The notes beneath the pieces were generated by a model, which worked only from the letters and a program-made list of their open reading frames with translations, had not been told where the DNA came from and did no database searches. A program made the translations under genes and the position numbers. From assembly GCF_008364795.1 (NCBI RefSeq), contig NZ_VTTM01000006.1, forward strand, positions 1 through 64,000: a stretch of 64,000 bases of DNA, given 5' to 3'. Each line of letters opens with the position of its first letter. Position 1 is the stretch's first letter. Below are positions 28,459 through 37,483 of the stretch, one piece after another. This stretch comes from Azospirillum oryzae (lineage in GTDB: Bacteria; Pseudomonadota; Alphaproteobacteria; Azospirillales; Azospirillaceae).

Positions 28459-29841
28459 TCATGATGAACGTCCGCCTTGCTTGACGGCCTGGAGGAAGTC
28501 GGGACGTCCGACCTGACCGCCCTTCAGAGCGATTTCCAGCCCGTCGACCGGGCACTCCTCGCCATAGGTGCGGCAGAGCGGCGAACCGGGATCGAGCGGA
28601 CCGATCGCGGTCAGCGCGTCGATGCCAAGCTGTGCGGCGGCCCGCCCCGACGTATCACCGCCGGAGATCACCGCGCGGGTCAAGCCGCCGCCGATGATCG
28701 CGGCGCGCAGAACCTGTCCGAGCCCCGCTCCAAGCCGCTCGTTCACCAGTTCGACCGAAAGCCCGGCCGCCTGGGTCGCAGTCAGGAAATCCGAAACTGC
28801 CGGGTCGTCGGGGCCGGTGGCGCTGTAGACGAGCGGGTCGCGCCCCTCGCCGAGCGCCGCCAATGCCGCCTCGCCGACGCGGCCGATCTCGCGCTCCCAC
28901 GCGGCCGGATCGACCACGCGCCGGGCGTCGATCCGGATACCGGCGAAGCCATTGTCGAGCGCGTGGGCGATCTGTGCAGCCGTCACCGGCGACACCGAGC
29001 CGGACACACAGGCGATCCGCCCGACGGGCTTGGGATGGGGAAGGTTCGGCTCCGTCGGGAGCAGACCGGCCGCCTGCCAGTAGGCCACAAGCGCGGCTTC
29101 GAAGCCTTGCGAGCCGATCCCAAAGGCGGGCGCTCCGGCCCGCTCCCAGATCAGGCGCCCGGCCTCGGTCAATGTCTCGCGGTCGAGCACATCGAGGGAG
29201 ATGATCTCGGCGGCATTGTCCAAGGCACGGATGAGCTGGGCTTCGGCATGCCCACGCTTCATCGCCACGAAATCAACAAGACCGATGCGTTTTTCAGTCT
29301 GGCGGGCAAGGTGGCGACCGAGGTCCGCCTCGTCCATCGGCGTGACCGGATGGCGCGCCATCGTCGGATGCCGGTCCAGGCGATAGCCGATGCCGTCGGC
29401 AAGAGCGAACAGATGGCCGAAACTCTGGTAGCGGCCCATTCCCGGGTCGCCGACCACCATCGGCATCCAGGCGGGCTCGAAGACGGCCGCGCCGATGTCG
29501 GCAGCCCGCCCGATCGAACCGACATGGGGGGCAGAATCGAAGGTCGAGCAGACCTTGTAGTGCGCCACCGGCGTGTCGAGCCCGGCCAGCAGCCGGAAGA
29601 TGTCCGGCAGATGTGCGTCCATCCAGGCTGGCGACTGTGCCCGCGCGGTCCCGGCGATGCCGATTGCCCGCATCGACGCGAAGTCCGCAAGCCGTTTCCG
29701 GGAGGGCGGTTGCAGGAAGAGGACGGTGGGCAGGCCGGCGAAGGCCAGCACCTCCATTGAGGCGGAGGAGCCGGTGAAGTCGTCGCCGTAGAAGGCGATG
29801 AGCGGCCCGTCGGGCAGCGCGCGCGGAGCAGAGGGGCTCAT
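28459..29841 (-). CDS. Four-carbon/branched acid sugar kinase (DUF1537; OiaK-like)
   Basis: 460 residues. The N-terminal substrate-binding domain opens with LIAFYGDDFTGSSASMEVL (the DDxTG signature). The C-terminal nucleotide-binding domain has IACVSGSVSPVTAAQI and AVISGGDTSGRAAAQLG. DUF1537 kinases phosphorylate D-threonate, D-erythronate or 3-oxo-isoapionate. Pairing with a RuBisCO-like protein points to the last, the OiaK reaction of D-apionate catabolism. The ATG overlaps the upstream stop by ATGA. Substrate is inferred from context. Confidence 0.8.
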   Translation of the reverse strand: MSPSAPRALPDGPLIAFYGDDFTGSSASMEVLAFAGLPTVLFLQPPSRKRLADFASMRAIGIAGTARAQSPAWMDAHLPDIFRLLAGLDTPVAHYKVCSTFDSAPHVGSIGRAADIGAAVFEPAWMPMVVGDPGMGRYQSFGHLFALADGIGYRLDRHPTMARHPVTPMDEADLGRHLARQTEKRIGLVDFVAMKRGHAEAQLIRALDNAAEIISLDVLDRETLTEAGRLIWERAGAPAFGIGSQGFEAALVAYWQAAGLLPTEPNLPHPKPVGRIACVSGSVSPVTAAQIAHALDNGFAGIRIDARRVVDPAAWEREIGRVGEAALAALGEGRDPLVYSATGPDDPAVSDFLTATQAAGLSVELVNERLGAGLGQVLRAAIIGGGLTRAVISGGDTSGRAAAQLGIDALTAIGPLDPGSPLCRTYGEECPVDGLEIALKGGQVGRPDFLQAVKQGGRSS

Positions 29842-31121
29842 GCGGCGGCTCCCAGAGCCTGTTCGAGTTCCCTGTGCTCGCGGGCGTGCTGGCTGAGCGG
29901 GATGCCGGCGACCGCCGCCTCCCAGGCCTGGCGCAGGGCCGCGACACCCGCGGCAGGCCCGCCCGGATGGGCCACGATGCCGCCGCCCGCCGTGACGATA
30001 AGGTCGGTCGAGCCGAGCGCCCCGTAGGTGCCGGGCGCCTGCCGCACTCCCTGCCCCGAGGAGAAGACCGGCATGGCGAGGCAGGCCTTGTCCGGGAAGA
30101 GTGGTGTCAGACAGGTGCGCGCCGAGGCGATCACGCTGTCGTCGTCTTCGGAGAACTTGTTGGCGAGCCCGTTGACATGCATGTGGTCGGCACCCGCGAG
30201 GCGCCAGATCTTCTGCCACGCGACATAGGACCAGCCGAGCAGCGGATGGCGTGAAAGATAGCCCCAGCCATTGCGGTGCGCGTGGATCGGCAGAGTGCTG
30301 AAGCGGCCGAGCTCGATCATGCCGGTGAGACCGACTGAGTTCACGCTCGCCATCAGGCAGGTCGCGCCCTCCGCCACCAAGAGGTCGTGGCGGCGGCGCA
30401 TCTGGTCGAGATCGCCCGTGAGGTTGAAGGCGACCATCACCTTGCGGCCGGAGCGGTCAGCATGGGCGTTGACGACCCGCATCACGGCGCGAACGCGCGC
30501 GTCGAAGGGGCAATGCGGCCCGTCCGCCTGCAATTCGTCGTCCTTGATGAAGTCGATGCCGCCTGCGCAGAGGCTGGCGACGAGATCCGCGGTCTGCTGC
30601 GGGTCGAAACCGACACTCGGTTTGATGATCGTCCCGATGATAGGGCCATCCTTGACCCCGGCGAGGCGACGGGTGCCCTCGATGCCGAAGCGCGGACCCG
30701 GATAGGCCTGTGCGAAGGCCGCCGGCAGACGAATGTCGAGGATGCGCAGGCCCGTGATGGACTTCAGCTCGAACAGGTTGCCGGCGACGGTGGCGAGCAG
30801 GTTTGGAAGGGAGGCACCGAAATTCTCGATTGGCCAGGACAGCGTCGCCCGTGCCCGACGGATCTCGACGCCGGAGGTCACCGCGGTGGTCGGCAGCGTC
30901 GGGGTTTCGATCCGCTCTTCCAGGATTTCCAAGCGTTCGACACGGGCTGCGGAGCGCGCCTTCAACTCGGGCGTCTCTCCGGGAACGGGCACGAAGGTCC
31001 CGCTCGACTGCTCCCCTGCCATGATCTCGACGGCGCGGCGCGGATCACCGATCGTTTCGACAAGATAGTCAGCCTCAATGCGCAGTGGGGGCGCAGGCAC
31101 AGATGGAGCGGTGACAGGCAC
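29838..31121 (-). CDS. RuBisCO-like protein (form IV), possible 3-oxo-isoapionate-4-phosphate enzyme
   Basis: 427 residues with the RuBisCO large-chain barrel: Lys167 in GTIIKPSVGF, the carbamylation-type motif Lys193-Asp194-Asp195-Glu196 in GGIDFIKDDELQADGP, and the phosphate-binding VTAGGGIVAHPGG. Loop 6 differs from true RuBisCO (SSGQGVRQAPGTYG). RuBisCO-like proteins next to DUF1537 kinases act as OiaT (transcarboxylase/hydrolase giving 3-phosphoglycerate and glycolate) or OiaX (decarboxylase) in D-apiose/D-apionate use (established knowledge); which one this is cannot be decided here. The start is GTG with GGGAGG five bases before. It is the first gene of the operon. Confidence 0.8.
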   Translation of the reverse strand: MPVTAPSVPAPPLRIEADYLVETIGDPRRAVEIMAGEQSSGTFVPVPGETPELKARSAARVERLEILEERIETPTLPTTAVTSGVEIRRARATLSWPIENFGASLPNLLATVAGNLFELKSITGLRILDIRLPAAFAQAYPGPRFGIEGTRRLAGVKDGPIIGTIIKPSVGFDPQQTADLVASLCAGGIDFIKDDELQADGPHCPFDARVRAVMRVVNAHADRSGRKVMVAFNLTGDLDQMRRRHDLLVAEGATCLMASVNSVGLTGMIELGRFSTLPIHAHRNGWGYLSRHPLLGWSYVAWQKIWRLAGADHMHVNGLANKFSEDDDSVIASARTCLTPLFPDKACLAMPVFSSGQGVRQAPGTYGALGSTDLIVTAGGGIVAHPGGPAAGVAALRQAWEAAVAGIPLSQHAREHRELEQALGAAA

Positions 31122-31463
31122 GATGTCCTCCCTTGGATCATGAGGCCGAACGCGCTTTATTGCATTGATGCGGCCGCATCCGTTCTCAAAGTTCGTTGGA
31201 AAATTTCGCTATCATCATCAAGATATTTCTCACGAACTCAAAGGTTATACTGATAATTTCATCGATTACAGAATGGATGACAATCGCTTATTGCAAATGA
31301 AATCATGGGATTTATCTCTTCTATATTTTATACAATCTTGGCGATTGACTTGCGATCTGCCTTGTTGGTTGGAAACATAATGCAGGGTACAAACATTGCA
31401 CAGGCGAGATCGGCGCGCTCTGATGTGATAAAAACTCACACGAATGTCTCAAGGGAGGCTGCG
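31122..31463. promoter_or_regulatory. AT-rich divergent control region of the RuBisCO-like operon
   Basis: 342 bases without a supported gene between the GTG start of the RuBisCO-like gene and the divergent LysR gene. Much richer in A and T than its surroundings, especially 31190-31390. It must hold both promoters and the LysR operators, but I could not assign a convincing -35/-10 pair or palindrome. Confidence 0.4.
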
Positions 31464-32339
31464 ATGCCCATAACCCACCTGCCATTGAATGCGCTGCGGG
31501 CTTTCGAGGCGGCAGCACGCCTCGGCAGCATGAACGCCGCGGCGACGGAACTCGGTGTGACGCATGGCGCTGTGAGCCGCCATGTAAAGGCATTGGAAGA
31601 AAGGTTTGGCCTACCATTGTTCGAGCGGCATCCAAGGGCCATCGTGCCGACCCGCGAGGGTGCCCAGCTTGCGTCGGAGCTCGCCGAAGCGTTCGACCGG
31701 ATGCAGATCGCAGTCTCGCGCGTTCAGCCGGGTCCGCTGACGCTTTCATGTTCATCGACGGTGATGATGCGCTGGCTGATCCCACGGCTTGAGAAATTCA
31801 AACGTGCAAACCAGACGATCGAGCTTCGTCTCAACGTCAACTATGACAATGTCGACTTCATTCGCGAGGAGATCAGCCTCGCAATCCGTACAAGCATATA
31901 TCGGGCACCGGCAGGCGCTGTCGCCGAGACTCTGATCCATGAGGAGATCGGCCCGGTCTGCCATCCCGACTATGCAGACCGGCTTGGACTTTCAAAGCCG
32001 GAAGACCTTTTGCGTGCGCGGATCCTTGGCAGTGCGACACGCCCGCAGGCTTGGACCGACTGGGCCGCTGCCTTAGGCCGCCCAGAGCTTCAGATGACCC
32101 CGAATGAAGTATACGCGCATTTTTATCTCGTCATACAAGCGGCCGCTTGCGGACTGGGCCTGGCACTGGCCCCAAGGCTGTTGGTCGATGACGAAATCCG
32201 ATCGGGTCACCTTGTCGCGCCTCTCGGTTTCGTTGCCGGTCCCTATGAACTCCAGTTGTGGATCGCCGATCATTTGCGGGGACGCGTTGACGTGAGGACG
32301 ACCGCCAACTGGATCAGGGCCGAGATGCGCGCAATGTGA
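31464..32339 (+). CDS. LysR-family regulator (GcvA-like)
   Basis: 291 residues. The helix-turn-helix is near residues 3-62 (LNALRAFEAAARLGSMNAAA, then LGVTHGAVSRHVKALEERFG), and the effector domain begins near 85 with PGPLTLSCSSTVMMRWLIPR. The N-terminus and the RWLIPRL segment are GcvA-like. It is divergent from the RuBisCO-like/kinase/TRAP operon and is its likely regulator. AAGGGAGG precedes this ATG; in-frame codons upstream (from 31305) lie in AT-rich spacer and were rejected. Confidence 0.83.
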   Translation: MPITHLPLNALRAFEAAARLGSMNAAATELGVTHGAVSRHVKALEERFGLPLFERHPRAIVPTREGAQLASELAEAFDRMQIAVSRVQPGPLTLSCSSTVMMRWLIPRLEKFKRANQTIELRLNVNYDNVDFIREEISLAIRTSIYRAPAGAVAETLIHEEIGPVCHPDYADRLGLSKPEDLLRARILGSATRPQAWTDWAAALGRPELQMTPNEVYAHFYLVIQAAACGLGLALAPRLLVDDEIRSGHLVAPLGFVAGPYELQLWIADHLRGRVDVRTTANWIRAEMRAM

Positions 32340-32568
32340 GGGCAGCGCGATAGGTGTCAGCTAAACAACGTCGCCATTATCAACCAAAGACAGCTACGGC
32401 GGAGCGGATGCTGATCCCGCTATAGGCTGGCGAGGTTGACCATCATGCTCATGGTGATGGCGCCTCCTTTTCGCGACCTCCGATCCGACCGGATCAGAGT
32501 GTCCGCCAAACCACCCATTGACGGACATACGGGAAAATCCTATCCGCTTCTTCTCTTTATTTTGAAAA

Positions 32569-33192
32569 TCAAAGATAAGTTTGCCCCTGACAGCCTCGCA
32601 GGAAGCGGGCGACCGCCTGCTGGGCAACGGTAGCAACATCTTCCCGCGAAACCGATTCGTATACACCCCATAGGCATCCCTCATGCAGTCCGGCTTCACA
32701 GAGAGCCCTGAAATGAGCGGCAGCGCCGGGGAATGCCAGAAAGTTCCAGCCGGGTACGTCGCTCCGCTCGGCCAAACGCTGCAATATGGCTGCGATCTGA
32801 CTTTCCGCGCGCCGAATTCCGCGCTCGTAGAAGATGCGGCCAATCCCCGGAAAACGACCGGTTTCAGCCATCACGAGGCGGGTCACGGCAAGCGCTGAAG
32901 GGGACAGTATCAAGTCCAGATAGGCGCGCGCCGTGTCCTCCAGGACAGCCTCGGTTCCCTTTTCCTCCACCTGCACAGCGGCAAGGGCGGCCCAGGTCAA
33001 AGTCCCGACTTCCTCGACATAGGCTGCGAACAGCGCTGCTTTGGAAGGGAAATAACGATAGAGCGTGCTTTTGGAGCCGCCCACCTCGGCGGCGATACCA
33101 TCCATCGAGGCCTCGGCATAGCCCTGTCGAAGAAAGGTCCGGCCGGCAATCGTCAGGATTGTGGTCCGCCGGACGGATGTACCTGCTGGCAT
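32569..33192 (-). CDS. TetR/AcrR-family regulator
   Basis: 207 residues. The TetR helix-turn-helix occupies residues 8-55 (ILTIAGRTFLRQGYAEASMD, VGGSKSTLYRYFPSKAALF), and a variable ligand-binding domain with an AefR-like C-terminal layout follows. The start at 33192 was chosen because the further 137 in-frame codons upstream are antisense to nothing recognisable and overlap the next regulator. It lies 47 bases downstream of the other TetR gene in the same direction; target and ligand are unknown. Confidence 0.8.
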   Translation of the reverse strand: MPAGTSVRRTTILTIAGRTFLRQGYAEASMDGIAAEVGGSKSTLYRYFPSKAALFAAYVEEVGTLTWAALAAVQVEEKGTEAVLEDTARAYLDLILSPSALAVTRLVMAETGRFPGIGRIFYERGIRRAESQIAAILQRLAERSDVPGWNFLAFPGAAAHFRALCEAGLHEGCLWGVYESVSREDVATVAQQAVARFLRGCQGQTYL

Positions 33193-33239
33193 GGTCAAAC
33201 ACCCTCCGATCGACCGGTTCCCATTGTGGTCACGTCCAT

Positions 33240-33818
33240 TCAAGCAGCTGCAATATTTCGAACTTGTGCAGCGGCCGTATCCAGAAAGGCCTGAGCAAGG
33301 CCGGGATCGTTGACGACACGCGAGAGTGTCAGCGCACCGACCATCAATGAAAGAATCGCCATCGCCTTGCTTTTGAACTCTTCGCCCTGCGTTTCCGAAA
33401 TCAGGCGTTCGAGGACGTCGAGATGCGTCCTGATCCCGGCTTCGAACGATGCTTTCACCGCGACGCCGTGTCTGGCGGCATCGGAACCGAGCGCGACGAT
33501 CGGGCAACCGTCGGTCTTTTCCTCGCGGTGCCCGGCGCTGAGATAGAAGCCGATCACCGGGCCAAGCGGATCCTCCGGATTTGCGGCGGCTGCCGCCGTC
33601 CATCGGCAGTAGGCGCTTTCCAGCGCCCGCGTTGATGCCTGAGCCGCCAAATCCTCCTTCGACGCGAACTGCTTGTAGAAGGCGCCCTGGGTTAGGCCTG
33701 CCGCCTCCATCAAATCCTTGAGACCGATGCCGTCGAAACCGTGCTCCCGAAAAAGACGGCTCGCCACGTTGATCACAGTCTGCCGGTTCTCCTCAGCCTG
33801 AACGCGACTCACGCGCAT
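33240..33818 (-). CDS. TetR-family regulator, probable repressor of the adjacent pump genes
   Basis: 192 residues, with the DNA-binding part at residues 8-55 (INVASRLFREHGFDGIGLKD, AAGLTQGAFYKQFASKEDL) and a C-terminal domain similar to the group with HREEKTDGCPIVALGSDAAR. Its promoter (33831-33868) shares 31 of 38 bases with the promoter between the SDR and RND genes at 36267-36304, so it probably represses itself and those genes. It belongs to the TetR group that often controls a neighbouring oxidoreductase and efflux pump. Confidence 0.82.
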   Translation of the reverse strand: MRVSRVQAEENRQTVINVASRLFREHGFDGIGLKDLMEAAGLTQGAFYKQFASKEDLAAQASTRALESAYCRWTAAAAANPEDPLGPVIGFYLSAGHREEKTDGCPIVALGSDAARHGVAVKASFEAGIRTHLDVLERLISETQGEEFKSKAMAILSLMVGALTLSRVVNDPGLAQAFLDTAAAQVRNIAAA

Positions 33819-33830
33819 GATATGCCCCTT

Positions 33831-33868
33831 TTTAGATTTCGATCAACCTCTATAGGAGATATGGATGA
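33831..33868. promoter_or_regulatory. Candidate TetR operator, copy A
   Basis: Element starting TTTAGATTTCGATCAACCTC, just upstream of the TetR gene that starts at 33818. It aligns without gaps to 36267-36304 with 31 identities in 38 (counted by eye). Both lie at promoters of the same gene group, suggesting a common repressor. Base composition is far more AT-rich than the flanks. Confidence 0.6.
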
Positions 33869-33891
33869 CCGACACAATTCTCCACCTCGAC

Positions 33892-35316
33892 CTACTCCGC
33901 AGGACGTCTCCGAGGTAGCGGATGGGAAGCGTGATGCCGACCCCAGGCACCACCCATCATCGCGGCGGCCGTCAGAAGTCCGTAAGAAACCGCCGCCAGG
34001 GCCGTGATCTGGAACAGGGTCGACAGCCCGGCATCGAACCAGATGACCGCCGCCCAGCCGATGAAGGCGGCGATGATCATGCGGACCGTGCCGGCCAGGA
34101 CGGGGAACAGGACATGCTTGGCGCCCTGGCTGGCGAAATAGAGCGCCAGCCCCAGCCCGACCGCGCCGTAAACCGGCGCCACGGTCCGCAGATAGAGGGT
34201 GCCCATCGCCATCACCTCGGGCTCGTCGCTGAACAGGCCGATCCAGGCGTGCGGGAAGATCGCGGCGGCAAGGCCGATGGCCTCGGTCATGCCGAAGGCG
34301 ATGGCGGCGCCGGTCCAGGCTATGCTGCGCGCCCGCGCCACCTGCCCTGCGCCGATGTTGTGGCCGACCATGGTGACCAAGGCGGTGCCGAGCCCGAAGA
34401 TCAGCGGAATCTGGATGTAATCGAGCCGCGAGGCGATGCCGTACCCGGCGATGGCATCGGCGCCGAACCGGCCGACCGCAGCTGTGACGAAGGTAACGGT
34501 GAGATTGACCTGGACGGTGCCGATCGCCGACAGGAAACCGACCCCAAGGATGTCCTTGAACAGGCCGGCGCGCAGGGGAACAATCCTCAGCGTCAGGAGG
34601 CTCTTCGAAGAGCGCAGATACAGCATCAGCGCAAGCGCCGCGACCAGATAGTAGACGACCACCGCGGCCCCGCCGCCGGCAACGCCGAGACGGGGAAAGG
34701 GGCCCCAGCCGAAGATCAGGGCCGGCGACAGGAGGATGAGGAGCACGGTGCCGGCCGAGATCACGAGCGCCGGCACCCTCACATTCCCGGCGCCGCGCAG
34801 GGCCGACGACAGCAGGGCGGTGACCCAGACCGGGATGGAGCCGGCGAACACGACCCCGGAATAGGTGAGCGCCGCCGTCAGCGCCGGTCCGGTTCCCCCC
34901 ATCGCCCGATAGAGGAGCGGTCCGGCGAGGAGAGCCGCCACCGTGAAGAGGATGCCGAATGCGCCGGCCAGGACGACCGCGTGCCAGACCAGCGCTTCGG
35001 CCTCCTCGCGGCGTTTCGCACCCAAGGCCCGCGCGATGGCCGAGGAGACGCCGCCGCCGATACCACCATTCGCCATCATCTGCATGAGCATGAGCACGGG
35101 AAAGACCAGGGCGACGCCGGCGAGCGCATCGGTCCCGAGAAAGCCGACGAACCAAGTCTCGGCCACCCCGACCAGCGTCTGGACGACCAGCACCAGAGTC
35201 GTCGGCACCGCGAGGCGGAGCATCGTCGGCGCCACCGGCCCGTCCAGAACGCCGGGCGGCACTTTGTAGGCTGGCGCCGGCGTCGCAGGACCCTCCCGAC
35301 GGGACAGGGCGGTCAT
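33892..35316 (-). CDS. MATE-family efflux transporter
   Basis: 474 residues with about twelve hydrophobic helices in two related halves (for example VPTTLVLVVQTLVGVAETWF, GIGGGVSSAIARALGAKRRE, then VGHNIGAGQVARARSIAW in the second half). MATE proteins export cationic or aromatic compounds by Na+ or H+ antiport at the inner membrane. AAGGAAGGAG precedes the ATG. It follows the SDR gene by 50 bases in the same direction, so the two probably share the promoter near 36290. Confidence 0.82.
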   Translation of the reverse strand: MTALSRREGPATPAPAYKVPPGVLDGPVAPTMLRLAVPTTLVLVVQTLVGVAETWFVGFLGTDALAGVALVFPVLMLMQMMANGGIGGGVSSAIARALGAKRREEAEALVWHAVVLAGAFGILFTVAALLAGPLLYRAMGGTGPALTAALTYSGVVFAGSIPVWVTALLSSALRGAGNVRVPALVISAGTVLLILLSPALIFGWGPFPRLGVAGGGAAVVVYYLVAALALMLYLRSSKSLLTLRIVPLRAGLFKDILGVGFLSAIGTVQVNLTVTFVTAAVGRFGADAIAGYGIASRLDYIQIPLIFGLGTALVTMVGHNIGAGQVARARSIAWTGAAIAFGMTEAIGLAAAIFPHAWIGLFSDEPEVMAMGTLYLRTVAPVYGAVGLGLALYFASQGAKHVLFPVLAGTVRMIIAAFIGWAAVIWFDAGLSTLFQITALAAVSYGLLTAAAMMGGAWGRHHASHPLPRRRPAE

Positions 35317-35366
35317 GGGATCTCCTTCCTTGCAGCGGATGTAACGGGTTTGCTCCCGAAACGGGC

Positions 35367-36182
35367 TCAGACCGGCAGCCGCAGCATCTTGCGCAGGCTC
35401 TTGTCGAAGGCGGCGGCCGGGACGAATCGGCGCAGGAGGCTGACCTGCCGGGCGAGTTTCCCCGCCGGGTAGCGCAGCTTCGGTTCGGACTCCGTCGCGG
35501 CCTTGACGATGGTTTCGGCCACGGCCTCGGGCGTGTCACCCTTCCTGATCGCGTCCTCGACGGCCACGGTCACGCCGGCAAGCGCGGACGCATAGGCGCC
35601 GAGCGAGCGGTCCGGCTTGATGAGGTTCCCGTCGAACGAGGTCCGGGTATAGGCGGGCTCGACCAGCGTGACGCGGATGCCGAGCGTGCGCAGTTCATGG
35701 TCAAGCGATTGGGAGTAGCCCTCCACCGCATGTTTCGTCGCGGCGTAGAGCGCGAAATAGGGGGCCGGAATGAAGCCGTGCGCCGAGCTGAGATTGATGA
35801 TCCTGCCGCCTTTCTGGCGCCGCATGATCGGCAGCACGGCGTTGGTCATGCGGATGACGCCGAACATGTTCACGTCAAACAGCGCCCGTGCCTGGGCGAG
35901 CGAGGACTCCTCCGCTCCGCCGAAAAGCCCGACGCCGGCATTGTTGACCAGCAGATCGATGCGGCCGGCGTCGTCCAGCACCTCATCAACCAGGGCGGCC
36001 ACGGAGGCGTCGTCGGTGACGTCGCAGGTCAGCATGGTGACGCCCTCGGGACCCTTGGCATCCGCGTGACGGCTGGTTCCGAACACATCGAACCCTGCGG
36101 CTTGCAGGGACTTGGCCGCCGCGTAGCCGATGCCGGATGACGCACCCGTCACCAAGGCGATGCCGCGATCGATCTTTGCCAT
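35367..36182 (-). CDS. Short-chain dehydrogenase/reductase
   Basis: 271 residues: TGASSGIG at residues 13-20, FGTSRHAD after beta-2 (arginine favours NADPH), NNAG, the serine in NLSSAHGF and YAATK (Tyr-x3-Lys). The C-terminal third is longer than in FabG, as in retinol-dehydrogenase-like SDRs that reduce hydrophobic aldehydes or ketones. It is divergent from an RND pump across a shared operator and upstream of the MATE gene. It may chemically alter a compound that the pumps expel (inference). Confidence 0.8.
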   Translation of the reverse strand: MAKIDRGIALVTGASSGIGYAAAKSLQAAGFDVFGTSRHADAKGPEGVTMLTCDVTDDASVAALVDEVLDDAGRIDLLVNNAGVGLFGGAEESSLAQARALFDVNMFGVIRMTNAVLPIMRRQKGGRIINLSSAHGFIPAPYFALYAATKHAVEGYSQSLDHELRTLGIRVTLVEPAYTRTSFDGNLIKPDRSLGAYASALAGVTVAVEDAIRKGDTPEAVAETIVKAATESEPKLRYPAGKLARQVSLLRRFVPAAAFDKSLRKMLRLPV

Positions 36183-36265
36183 CGAACTCTCTCTTTCTTC
36201 CTTGTGTTGGGATCGGCCCCGGAAGCACCGCCGATAGCGGTGCCGCCATGTGAGAGCGCCCTGTC

Positions 36266-36320
36266 ATTTAGATTGCGTTCAAACTCTATAATAGATATAG
36301 ATGTCGTACGCAATCTAAAT
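36266..36320. promoter_or_regulatory. Divergent SDR/RND promoter with inverted repeat and operator copy B
   Basis: ATTTAGATTGCG (36266-36277) and CGCAATCTAAAT (36309-36320) are perfect 12-base inverted arms, 31 bases apart. Between them is an AT-rich core with TATAAT at 36287-36292. The left arm plus core (36267-36304) matches copy A at 33831-33868. This fits a repressor site controlling the SDR-MATE genes on one side and the RND genes on the other. Confidence 0.65.
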
Positions 36321-36337
36321 TGATCGGGGCGGCGGGC

Positions 36338-37483
36338 ATGAAAAAGAAACCCATTGTCGTGGCGGGTGGCGTTCTGACGGCGGCGCTGAGCGCCGCCGCG
36401 GTCGTGACGCTGTCCATGCACACACAAGAGGCGTCGGCGGTGAGCGACCCCCGGCAGGAAGCGCCGATCGTCCGGCTTGCCGCGGCGGTTCCGGTCGCCG
36501 GATCGGAGCGCGGCTTTACCGGAGTGGTCGGGGCGCGGGTGCAGAGCAATCTCGGCTTCCGCGTCCCCGGCAAGATCATCGAGCGGCTGGCGACGGTCGG
36601 GCAGCCGGTCAAGGCCGGCCAGCCGCTGATGCGCATCGACGAGACCGACCTGCGCCTCGCCCTCACGGCAAAGCACAACGCGGTCGCCGCGGCGCGTGCA
36701 ACGGCCGTGCAGACCCAGGCGGACGAGCGGCGCTACGCCAGTCTGGTCAATGACGGCTGGGCCACCCGGCAGCGTCATGAACAGGCGAAGGCCGCGCTGG
36801 ACACCGCCAAGGCGCAGCTCGCCAGTGCGGAAGCTGATGCGCGGGTCGCCGAGAACGAGGCGACCTACTCGGTCCTGGTGGCCGACAGCGACGGAACGGT
36901 GGTCGAAACGCTTGGCGAGCCGGGACAGGTCGTCGCCGCCGGCCAGACCGTCGTCCGGATTGCCCAGGCCGGCCCACGCGAGGCGGTGGTGGCATTGCCG
37001 GAAACCATCCGGCCGCAGATCGGCTCTTCGGCCGAAGCCAGCCTCTATGGTGCCGCCGGGCAGCGCTACGGCGCGCATCTGCGCCAGCTGTCGGACGCCG
37101 CCGATGCCCAGACCCGCACCTACGAGGCGCGCTACGTGCTCGACGGTGACGCCGCCTCGGCACCGCTCGGCGCGACTGTCACCATCAGGCTGACCGGATG
37201 GACGGCGGGCCGGGCCGTGGATCGGGCAGTGGATCGGACGGGTCAGGCGGACATGCAGGTGCCGCTGGGAGCCGTACTGGACGACGGCCGGAAAACCGGT
37301 GTCTGGACCCTGGACCGCGCCAGTTCGACGGTGCGCTTCCAGCCGGTCCGGCTGGTCCGGGTGAGCGGCGACACCGCTGTGATCTCCGGGCTTGGCCTCG
37401 GCGACCCGGTGGTATCGCTCGGCGCCCATCTTCTCCAGGACGGGGTCCGCGTCAGGACCGCCGCCGAGAGCGGGGGCCAGTGA
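36338..37483 (+). CDS. RND efflux pump, periplasmic adaptor
   Basis: 381 residues. The N-terminal membrane anchor/signal covers residues 2-27, followed by barrel-sandwich halves (FTGVVGARVQSNLGFRVPGK and SDGTVVETLGEPGQVVAAGQ) flanking an alpha-hairpin rich in Ala, Gln and Glu (about 105-165), then beta-barrel and membrane-proximal domains. It links the RND pump to an outer-membrane channel; no channel gene follows. The ATG at 36338 was preferred to a TTG six codons earlier. It overlaps the pump gene by one base (TGATG). Confidence 0.83.
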   Translation: MKKKPIVVAGGVLTAALSAAAVVTLSMHTQEASAVSDPRQEAPIVRLAAAVPVAGSERGFTGVVGARVQSNLGFRVPGKIIERLATVGQPVKAGQPLMRIDETDLRLALTAKHNAVAAARATAVQTQADERRYASLVNDGWATRQRHEQAKAALDTAKAQLASAEADARVAENEATYSVLVADSDGTVVETLGEPGQVVAAGQTVVRIAQAGPREAVVALPETIRPQIGSSAEASLYGAAGQRYGAHLRQLSDAADAQTRTYEARYVLDGDAASAPLGATVTIRLTGWTAGRAVDRAVDRTGQADMQVPLGAVLDDGRKTGVWTLDRASSTVRFQPVRLVRVSGDTAVISGLGLGDPVVSLGAHLLQDGVRVRTAAESGGQ

